Shown: piece after piece, positions 1-5,195 of the stretch
Position numbering within the stretch: the stretch's first letter is position 1
How the letters are laid out: each line of letters begins with the position of its first letter
Source: Planctomycetota bacterium
Lineage (GTDB): Bacteria; Planctomycetota; J058; J103
NCBI GenBank assembly: GCA_003694875.1
Contig: RFJN01000288.1
Location: forward strand, 1 to 7,221
Direction of reading: 5' to 3'
Length of the DNA: 7,221 nt
The notes under the pieces: model-generated
What the model saw: only the letters and a program-made list of their open reading frames with translations
Told to the model about the DNA's origin: nothing
Databases searched by the model: none
Made by a program: the position numbers and the translations under genes

Positions 1-986
1 ATCTCGGGGTGCCGCAGCGCCACCATGACGCCGAACTGCCGCGCCTCGATCGTGCGGATCGCGGCCGCACCGAAGCGCAGCGCCAGGTTCCGGTCGTAGG
101 CGGTCGCCCACCCCCCCCGCTGCACCTGCCCGAGCACGATCGAGCCGGTGTCCTTGCCCGTGAGCCGGTGCACCTCGGGCGCCACACGCTCCGCGCTCCC
201 GCCGAGCAGCGGCTCCTCGCGCCCCGCCTCGTCGACCGGCCGCGTCACGAGCTCTCCCCCCTCCGGCACCGCCCCCTCGGCGCACACGATGATCGTGAAC
301 GGACGCCCCGCCCGCTCGCGCGCGATCACCTTGTCCGCCACGTGCTCCATGCGGAAGGGGATCTCGGGGATCAGGATCACGTCCGCCGTCCCGGCGAGCC
401 CGCTCGCGAGCGCGATCCAGCCCGCGTACCGCCCCATGACCTCGCACACCATGACGCGCTCGTGCGCCTCGGCGGTCGAGTGCAGCCGCTCGATCGCGTC
501 GGTGGCCACGTTGACCGCGGTGTCGAAGCCGAACGTCACCGCCGTGCCCGCGATGTCGTTGTCGATCGTCTTCGGCACCCCCACCACCGGCAGCCCCTTG
601 TCGGCGAGCCGCTTCGCGATCCGCAGGCTGCCGTCGCCGCCCACCGCGATCAGCGCGTCGAAACCGAGCCGCCGGAACGTCTCGACCACCTCGTCGGAGC
701 GGTCGATGTAAGTCACCTCGCCGCCCGCACCGCGCACCGGCCAGCGGAACGGATCGCCCTTGTTCGTCGTGCCGAGGATCGTGCCGCCGAGGAAGGTGAT
801 GCCGCGCACCTTCTCGTGATCGAGCCGCACCAGCCCCTCGGGCCCCTCCTCGCCGAGCAGCCCGTTGTAGCTGTTGCGACTGCCCCAGATCTCCCAGCCG
901 CGGCCGAGCGCGGCGAGCGTCGCGGCGCGGATCACCGCGTTGAGCCCCGGCGCATCGCCGCCACCGGTCTGGATCAGCACCCGCAT
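1..986 (-). CDS. pfkA: 6-phosphofructokinase (PfkA family, group III-like), C-terminus cut by window edge
   Basis: Phosphorylates fructose 6-phosphate to fructose 1,6-bisphosphate, the committed step of glycolysis, in the cytoplasm. 328 residues are visible from the ATG at 986-984; perhaps 10-40 more lie beyond the left edge. Seen: N-terminal phosphate-loop GGGDAPGLNAVIR (residues 8-20), GGTILGTTN (67-75), GGDGS (116-120), catalytic PKTIDNDI (138-145, with T140, D142, D144), MGR (184-186), and QRGG...YDR (289-299). By family knowledge, Gly at E. coli position 104 (here G119) marks ATP use, while Lys at position 124 (here K139) is usual in PPi enzymes; the Gly/Lys pair is known from actinobacterial group III ATP enzymes, so ATP is the likelier donor. 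Relative to E. coli, R162, R171, E222 and R252 are kept (R177, R186, E237, R290), but R72, R243 and H249 appear as N75, G281 and Q287. About 23 extra residues lie between E237 and G281. Start supported by AGGAGG 10 bases upstream. The first 160 residues are very well conserved; the identification is firm, the donor less so. Confidence 0.95.
   Translation of the reverse strand, partial: MRVLIQTGGGDAPGLNAVIRAATLAALGRGWEIWGSRNSYNGLLGEEGPEGLVRLDHEKVRGITFLGGTILGTTNKGDPFRWPVRGAGGEVTYIDRSDEVVETFRRLGFDALIAVGGDGSLRIAKRLADKGLPVVGVPKTIDNDIAGTAVTFGFDTAVNVATDAIERLHSTAEAHERVMVCEVMGRYAGWIALASGLAGTADVILIPEIPFRMEHVADKVIARERAGRPFTIIVCAEGAVPEGGELVTRPVDEAGREEPLLGGSAERVAPEVHRLTGKDTGSIVLGQVQRGGWATAYDRNLALRFGAAAIRTIEARQFGVMVALRHPE
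111..118 (-). repeat. G8 homopolymer (minus strand) in the phosphofructokinase QRGG motif
   Basis: Eight G on the coding strand encode the end of Arg and both glycines of the QRGG motif, just before the unusual W293. The frame stays correct through the tract, since the conserved YDR and the following helix read on, so no frameshift is indicated. Confidence 0.8.
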
Positions 987-996
987 GCGTCCGCTT

Positions 997-1002
997 CCTC
1001 CT
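997..1002 (-). promoter_or_regulatory. Shine-Dalgarno site of the phosphofructokinase gene
   Basis: Read on the minus strand the sequence is AGGAGG, followed by 10 bases and then ATG at 986-984. It supports that ATG as the true start, as does the phosphate-loop motif beginning only seven residues later. Confidence 0.7.
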
Positions 1003-1102
1003 CCCGCCTCGGCCGCGACAATACCACAACGGCGCCGCGGGCGGCGAGCAGGCGCGTGGCGCCGGCACCCGCCTTCGGATACCTTGGGCGGTCACCGCGC
1101 AC

Positions 1103-1108
1103 GAGGAG
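1103..1108 (+). promoter_or_regulatory. Shine-Dalgarno site that sets the GTG start of the exonuclease
   Basis: GAGGAG lies 9 bases before the GTG at 1118. No ATG is available upstream in frame. The next in-frame ATG (1157) would begin only two residues before the catalytic DxE motif, so this site decides for the GTG. Confidence 0.65.
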
Positions 1109-1117
1109 AGCAGCCCC

Positions 1118-1723
1118 GTGTCCGAGCGATCGAGACGGCCGCGGCCGGCCTGGTTCATGATCGACGTCGAGGCGAGCGGCCCCACCCCCGGTCTGTACAG
1201 CCTGCTCTCGATCGGCTGCGTCGAGGTCCGCGACGACGCCGGTCAGCAGCCCGAGATCGGCGAGCAGCTCTATCTCGAACTCCAGCCGCTGTATCCCGGG
1301 GTGCGGCAGGAGGCGATCGAGGTCTGCGGCCTCGATCCCGAACGACTCCGACGAGAGGGGCTGCCGCCACGCGAGGCGATGGCGCGGCTGCGCTCGTGGG
1401 TGCTCGAGCGCACCCCTCCCGGCGCGCGGCCGGTGTTCGTGGCCCACAACGCACCGTTCGACTGGGCCATGGTCGATCACTACTTCCACGCCACCGGCGT
1501 CGACAACCCCTTCGGCTACAGCGCACTCGACCAGAAGGCGCTCGCCATGGGGGTGCTCGGGATCCGCTGGGACGATGCCAACAAGCGCGTGCTGCCGAGT
1601 CTTCTCGGGCTGCCGCCCGAGGACCGCTCGCGCAAGCACCGCGCGGACTACGACGCGCGCTACCAGGCCGAGCTCTTCGTCGCGCTGCTCGCCCGCCACC
1701 GCGCGCGCGCCGGTGCGGGGTAG
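1118..1723 (+). CDS. DEDDh-family 3'-5' exonuclease
   Basis: A 201-residue protein that fills the whole RNase H-like exonuclease fold of the DnaQ/RNase T superfamily, with no extra domain. Seen: ExoI motif with acidic pair D16-V-E18 (IDVEASG), ExoII motif AHNAPFDW (residues 109-116, with N111 and D115), and ExoIII motif H174-RADY-D179. The H-x4-D spacing places it in the DEDDh branch. These residues bind two metal ions that hydrolyse a 3'-terminal nucleotide. There is no signal peptide or membrane segment, so it acts in the cytoplasm. The substrate (DNA proofreading-like, or RNA trimming as for RNase T and oligoribonuclease) cannot be told from sequence. Starts with GTG and ends with TAG only 6 bases before the next start, so it is probably translated in series with the glycosyltransferase. 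Identification as an exonuclease is firm; its link to the envelope-related genes behind it is unexplained. Confidence 0.92.
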   Translation: MSERSRRPRPAWFMIDVEASGPTPGLYSLLSIGCVEVRDDAGQQPEIGEQLYLELQPLYPGVRQEAIEVCGLDPERLRREGLPPREAMARLRSWVLERTPPGARPVFVAHNAPFDWAMVDHYFHATGVDNPFGYSALDQKALAMGVLGIRWDDANKRVLPSLLGLPPEDRSRKHRADYDARYQAELFVALLARHRARAGAG

Positions 1724-1729
1724 GCCGCG

Positions 1730-4024
1730 GTGGCCGAACCACCCCCCCCCGCGCTCTCGGTGGTGCTGCCCACCTGGAACGAGGCGGACAACCTGCGGCC
1801 GCTGCTCGCCCAACTCCGCCCCGTGCTCGAGCGCGTGGTGGGTCGCGCCGAGCTGATCGTGGTCGACGCCGGCTCGCACGACGACACCGTCGCGGTCGCA
1901 CGCGCGGCGGGCTGCCGCGTGCTCGTGCAACGGCAGCCCGGCTACGGCGGGGCGCTGCGCACCGGCTTCGCCGCCGCCCGCGCCCCCTGGATCCTCACCC
2001 TCGACGCCGATCTCTCCCACCCGCCCGCGTTCATCGCCGACATGTGGGCCGCGCGCGAGGGAGCCGACCTCGTGATCGCATCGCGGTACGTCCCGGGCGG
2101 CCGCGCCAGCATGCCGCGCGGTCGGCTGTGGCTCTCGCGCACGCTCAACACCGTGTTCGGGGAACTGCTCGGTCTCGGGGTGCGCGACCTCTCGAGCGGC
2201 TTCCGCCTCTACCGCCGCGAGGCGCTCGCGGCGCTGCGCACCCGACGCCGCGATTTCGACGTGCTGCAGGAGCTGCTCGTGGGGCTGCTCGAACGGGGCG
2301 GCACGGTGCGCGAGGTGCCGTTTCACTACGCGCCGCGGGTGCACGGGGCGAGCCACGCCCGGGTGTTCGCGTTCGGGCGCGCCTACGCGCGGCTGCTCAC
2401 GCGCATGTGGCTGCTGCGCAGCCGCTGGCTCGCGGGGCGGCCGGCGTGGCGTCTCGCACCCTTCCTCGCCGCGCTCGCCTTCGTCACCGCACTCGCGCAC
2501 CTGCCCGGGCTCGCCGGCGGCGCGCTGCGCTGGGACGACGACGAGCTGGTGTTCCGCAACCCGGCACTCGCCCCCCTGTCCGCCCGCACCCTCGTGCGCA
2601 TGTTCGATCCGCGTCTGCCGCGCGCCGCGTTCGGATACCAGTACACCCCGCTGTCGGATCTGTCCTACGCGCTCGACCGCGCGCTGTGGGGTCTGCAGCC
2701 CGCCGCCTTCCACCTGCACAACCTCGGCTGGCAGCTGCTCGCGGTGCTGTGCGCGTTCGGCGCGCTGCACCGCTGGCGGCGCAACGCCACCGCCGCGCTG
2801 TGGGGCTCGGGACTGCTCGCGTTGCACCCGGTGGCGGTCGAGGCGGTGGCGTGGATCTCGGGCCGGCGCACCACCATGGCGCTGGCGCTGCTGCTCGCGA
2901 GCGCGTGGTGCTGGCTCGCCGCGCGCGCCGACCTGCCGCCGCCGACCGCGCGCCACGAGGCACACCGCGCTGCCTGGCCGCCCGGGCGAGCACGCCGCGC
3001 GCTCGCCTACGCGGGCTCGCTCGTGTTCGCGCTGCTTGCGCTGCTCAGCAAGCAGCAGGCGGTCGCGCTGCCCGCGGTGCTGCTCGTGCTCGATCGCACC
3101 GCCCGCCGCCGCTCCGGCGCTGCCGCGCCCCGCTGGGCCAACACCGCGCTGCGCCTCGCCCCCCACGCCGCGCTTGCGCTCACGTTCGCCGCGATCGGGC
3201 TGTGGGTCGGCCGCCGCGAGGCGATCCTCGCCGCGACGGGACCGACCGGCCCCGTCACCGGCGCGCTGCTCGCGCTGCCGCGCTATGCGGCCATGCTCGT
3301 GTGGCCGCTCGGTCTGCGCCCGAGCTACGCGATCCGCCTCGGCTCGGACGCGGCACTCGCCGCGCAGATCGCGCTCGCCGTCGCGATCGTGCTCGCGCTC
3401 GCCGCAGCGGGCTGGCGGCTGCGACGGCGCGAGCCCGCGGTCGGGGCGGCGCTGCTCGTCGCGCTGCTCGTGCTGCTTCCCGCCCTCGCGCCGGGGCGGC
3501 CGCAGTTCATCGCCGACCGCTACCTCGTGCCGGCGCTGCCGTGGCTCGGCGCCGCCCTCGGCGCCGCGCTCGCCCTGGGAACGCGCGGCAGCCCGCCGCT
3601 TGCAGAGCGCGACGAGGACCGGCTCGTGCGTCGGCGCGCGGCCCTGCTCGCGCTCACGCTCGTGCTCGGCGCGCTGCTCGCGGTGCGCACCGCCGAGCAG
3701 TCGCGGATCTGGCGCAGCGACCTCGCGCTGTGGCGACACGCGGTCGCCCACGATCCGGACAATGCCGTCGCGGCGCGCATGTGGGGGCTGGCGCTGTTGC
3801 GCGCCGGACGGCCCGCCGAGGCGCTCGCGCCGCTGCGGCGCGCCTGGCGCGAGGCCGGCGCGATCCGGGGAGCGCGCGCGAGCGCGGTCCGTCGCGCGAT
3901 CGCGCGCGAACTCGCCGCGGCGCTGCGGGCGCTCGGGCGCGAGGACGAGGCGCGTGCCATACTCGAGCAGGGTGGTGCCGGTGCGAACGAGCCTGCGAGC
4001 GAGGCGAGCGAGCATGCTCCCTGA
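1730..4024 (+). CDS. GT2 (DPM1-like) glycosyltransferase fused to a TMTC-like GT-C membrane domain with C-terminal TPRs
   Basis: 764 residues. Residues 8-225 are a GT2 domain closest in motifs to dolichol/polyprenyl-phosphate mannose synthase: SVVLPTWNEADNL, VVDAGSHDDT (44-53), GYGGALRTGF (71-80), the metal/nucleotide-sugar motif LDADLSHPP (91-99), VIASRYVPGG, and DLSSGFRLYRRE (153-164). An Arg-rich stretch then leads into about 11-12 membrane segments starting at 243-262. The first outer loop carries an acidic cluster DDDE (269-272), where GT-C enzymes keep their catalytic Asp. TMTC-like signatures follow: YTPLSDLSYALDRALWGL (305-322), HPVAVEAVAWISGRR (366-380), IADRYLVPALPW (594-605), and SRIWRSDLALWRHAVAHDPD (658-677), which begins about two TPR units running to about 745. 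Predicted topology (GT2 inside, DDDE loop outside) matches a two-step lipid-linked glycosyltransferase. Sugar and acceptor are unknown. GTG 1730 is the only start between the upstream in-frame TAG (1721) and the first GT2 strand. Domains are firm; the combined function is inferred. Confidence 0.9.
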   Translation: MAEPPPPALSVVLPTWNEADNLRPLLAQLRPVLERVVGRAELIVVDAGSHDDTVAVARAAGCRVLVQRQPGYGGALRTGFAAARAPWILTLDADLSHPPAFIADMWAAREGADLVIASRYVPGGRASMPRGRLWLSRTLNTVFGELLGLGVRDLSSGFRLYRREALAALRTRRRDFDVLQELLVGLLERGGTVREVPFHYAPRVHGASHARVFAFGRAYARLLTRMWLLRSRWLAGRPAWRLAPFLAALAFVTALAHLPGLAGGALRWDDDELVFRNPALAPLSARTLVRMFDPRLPRAAFGYQYTPLSDLSYALDRALWGLQPAAFHLHNLGWQLLAVLCAFGALHRWRRNATAALWGSGLLALHPVAVEAVAWISGRRTTMALALLLASAWCWLAARADLPPPTARHEAHRAAWPPGRARRALAYAGSLVFALLALLSKQQAVALPAVLLVLDRTARRRSGAAAPRWANTALRLAPHAALALTFAAIGLWVGRREAILAATGPTGPVTGALLALPRYAAMLVWPLGLRPSYAIRLGSDAALAAQIALAVAIVLALAAAGWRLRRREPAVGAALLVALLVLLPALAPGRPQFIADRYLVPALPWLGAALGAALALGTRGSPPLAERDEDRLVRRRAALLALTLVLGALLAVRTAEQSRIWRSDLALWRHAVAHDPDNAVAARMWGLALLRAGRPAEALAPLRRAWREAGAIRGARASAVRRAIARELAAALRALGREDEARAILEQGGAGANEPASEASEHAP
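1742..1750 (+). repeat. C9 homopolymer within codons 4-7 of the glycosyltransferase gene
   Basis: Nine consecutive C encode Pro-Pro-Pro after the fourth codon. Loss or gain of one base would destroy the frame of the whole 764-residue protein. Such tracts can slip during replication, and they are also sequencing-error sites. In DNA this rich in C a run of nine may arise by chance. Confidence 0.85.
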
Positions 4025-4658
4025 CGCGATCGCGCGCGTCTCGCGCGCGCTGCTGCACCTGCGGATCGGCGAGGCCGGCGAGCGCTTCGAGCACGCCGGC
4101 AGCGCGGTGCTCGTGGGACGGCAGGAGGTGCTCACCGCAGCGCACCTGCTGCGGCACGGCGGGCCGCTGTTCGGCCACGCGGTGGGCGGCGGCGGCCCGC
4201 AGCCGCTCACCCCCCTCGAGATCGACACCGAACACGATCTCGCCCTGCTGCGGCTCGAGCACCCGCTGCCCGAGGCGCAGCCGATCGCGCCCCCGCCCCC
4301 CGAGCCGCCGCCGCTCGGCACCGAGGTCGCCTTCCTCGGCACCCCCTTCGCCGACATCTTCGACCCACCGCTCGTCATGACCATGCGCGCGATCATCGGC
4401 AACCGCTATCGGCTCGGGGCGGTGACCTACGACGTGCTCGACGCCGCGGCGGCCGAGGGCATGAGCGGCGGGCCGGTGTTCTCGACCCGCAACGGGCAGC
4501 TGCTCGGACTGCTGAGCGCGCGCTTCGACCCCGCGCGCACACGCGCACGGCTGCGCGGAGAGCGCGGTGCGCCCCCCGCCCCGCAGCGCAGCCCCATCGC
4601 CTTCGCGGTGGGGGGGGCCGACATCCGGCGGCTGCTCGAGCGGCACGATCTGCTCTAG
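4014..4658 (+). CDS. Trypsin-fold serine protease (S1 clan), without signal peptide
   Basis: 214 residues forming a compact chymotrypsin/trypsin-like double-barrel protease. The triad is visible: H44 in LTAAH (40-44), D75 in HDLALLRL (74-81), and S151 in GMSGGPVF (149-156), with the oxyanion glycine G149 in place. No PDZ domain follows, unlike HtrA/DegP. A Pro-rich loop (93-100) lies between the Asp and Ser parts. The N-terminus MLPDAIARVSRALLHLRIGE has no signal peptide or anchor, so the protein is probably cytoplasmic unless exported otherwise. The ATG at 4014 lies inside the end of the glycosyltransferase gene (11-base overlap), which suggests translational coupling; GAGG at 4001-4004 is a weak ribosome site. 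In-frame GTGs slightly upstream (for example 3981) are possible but add only an Arg-rich tail. Substrate unknown. It could process a neighbour's product or serve as a regulated effector protease with the next gene; both are guesses. Confidence 0.9.
   Translation: MLPDAIARVSRALLHLRIGEAGERFEHAGSAVLVGRQEVLTAAHLLRHGGPLFGHAVGGGGPQPLTPLEIDTEHDLALLRLEHPLPEAQPIAPPPPEPPPLGTEVAFLGTPFADIFDPPLVMTMRAIIGNRYRLGAVTYDVLDAAAAEGMSGGPVFSTRNGQLLGLLSARFDPARTRARLRGERGAPPAPQRSPIAFAVGGADIRRLLERHDLL
4610..4617 (+). repeat. G8 homopolymer near the 3' end of the protease gene
   Basis: Eight G span the codons for Val-Gly-Gly-Ala at residues 199-202, well after the catalytic serine. A one-base slip would change only the last dozen or so residues and the stop position, so the catalytic core would stay intact. 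Confidence 0.8.
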
Positions 4659-4674
4659 CGCAGCGCACACCGAA

Positions 4675-4683
4675 GGGGAGGAG
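4675..4683 (+). promoter_or_regulatory. Strong Shine-Dalgarno site before the unknown 156-residue gene
   Basis: GGGGAGGAG, with the GGAGG core ending 6 bases before the ATG at 4688. It is the strongest ribosome site in the operon, and suggests this gene is translated independently of the protease stop 29 bases upstream. Confidence 0.7.
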
Positions 4684-4687
4684 CGAC

Positions 4688-5158
4688 ATGGCGGCGGCGC
4701 GGCGCGGTGACGACTACACGATCGGGATCCGGCGCGGCGACTGGCGCGAGCGGCTCGCCGCCCTGCTCGCCGAACGGCAGGCGAGCGAGCCGCGCGCACG
4801 TGGCTCGGCGCTGCTGATCGAACCCGGAGCCGAAGCGCTCGCGCAGATGCTCGCCGACGCGCTGCCCCGCCCCGTGCACCGGCTGCACGCCACCGAGACG
4901 CCGATGCCCATCGGCGCCTGGCTCGAACAGATCGCCGCCCTGCACGAGCGCGAGCCGCTTGCGTGCATCGCCGTGGCGGGCGTGGGCGATCGCCCGGAGG
5001 CGCGTCGCGCCGCGTGGCGGCTCGGTCCGCTCGCCGAACCGCTGTGGGTCTGGATCCACACGCCGCGGGCGCGCGCGTGCGCGCTGCCCGCGCTCTCGGC
5101 ACACCTGCGCCGGTATCTCGAAGTCGTCGACGGACTCGCCTACCATGAGGGGCCGTGA
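4688..5158 (+). CDS. Uncharacterised 156-residue alpha/beta protein
   Basis: I do not recognise this family. It is soluble, with no signal peptide or membrane segment. Hydrophobic strands alternate with charged helices: GSALLIEPG (39-47), a His/Arg-containing strand VHRLHAT, IAVAGVGD, and LWVWIHTP near the end, as in a small Rossmann-like or degenerate nucleotide-binding fold. No Walker A, zinc or catalytic motif is evident. The reading frame is credible because of the strong ribosome site, codon use like its neighbours (G/C third positions), balanced composition unlike the Arg/Pro/Ala-rich frames on the other strand, and the close fit between flanking genes (29 bases after the protease, 37 before the transglycosylase). 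Position next to a signal-less protease suggests a partner, inhibitor or substrate of it, but nothing in the sequence proves this. Confidence 0.8.
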   Translation: MAAARRGDDYTIGIRRGDWRERLAALLAERQASEPRARGSALLIEPGAEALAQMLADALPRPVHRLHATETPMPIGAWLEQIAALHEREPLACIAVAGVGDRPEARRAAWRLGPLAEPLWVWIHTPRARACALPALSAHLRRYLEVVDGLAYHEGP

Positions 5159-5177
5159 CGAGGTGACCGCCCGGCGA

Positions 5178-5187
5178 GGGGGGAAGG
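5178..5187 (+). promoter_or_regulatory. Shine-Dalgarno site of the transglycosylase-like gene
   Basis: GGGGGGAAGG ends 8 bases before the ATG at 5196. It selects that ATG, which also gives a clean signal peptide; longer in-frame extensions would bury the signal and overlap the previous gene. Confidence 0.65.
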
Positions 5188-5195
5188 TTCGCACC

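Larger units (their letters stand above)
987..1117. promoter_or_regulatory. Divergent intergenic region between phosphofructokinase and the five-gene operon
   Basis: These 131 bases must hold the promoters of both directions. The only A/T-rich island is around 1018-1027; on the minus strand it reads TATTGT (1023-1018), a plausible -10 for the phosphofructokinase gene, but no good -35 lies 16-18 bases upstream. For the plus strand, GATACC at 1078-1083 is a weak -10 candidate without a -35. Two GGCGCC palindromes (1031-1036 and 1058-1063) flank the middle and could form a short stem. No riboswitch or clear operator is visible. The role as a promoter region is inferred from the gene layout, not from strong motifs. 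Confidence 0.45.

Noticed and set aside
101..126. Possible frameshift at the C8/G8 tract in phosphofructokinase
   Set aside because: QRGG before and TAYDR after the tract read in the same frame with normal spacing, so the sequence is intact; only the Ser-to-Trp change is unusual.
4010..4019. Perfect 10-base palindrome GAGCATGCTC over the protease start codon
   Set aside because: Short and without a loop, so it is no hairpin; one such palindrome is expected by chance in a window this size.
3894..4036. Clusters of CGATCG/GCGATCGC-like words here and elsewhere, as in HIP1-type repeats
   Set aside because: They fall inside coding sequence where Ile ATC, Asp GAT and Arg CGC codons produce them; I could not count an excess over expectation.
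874..4380. Plus-strand open frame of 1168 codons in another frame over the same region
   Set aside because: Arg/Ala/Pro-rich shadow frame with no domain; it overlaps the real genes on both strands.
974..4402. Very long open frame on the minus strand (over 1100 codons) across the exonuclease and glycosyltransferase genes
   Set aside because: Rich in Arg, Gly, Ala, Glu and Gln with no recognisable motif. It mirrors codon bias of the opposite strand, where clear enzyme motifs are conserved. High G+C makes stops rare in all frames.
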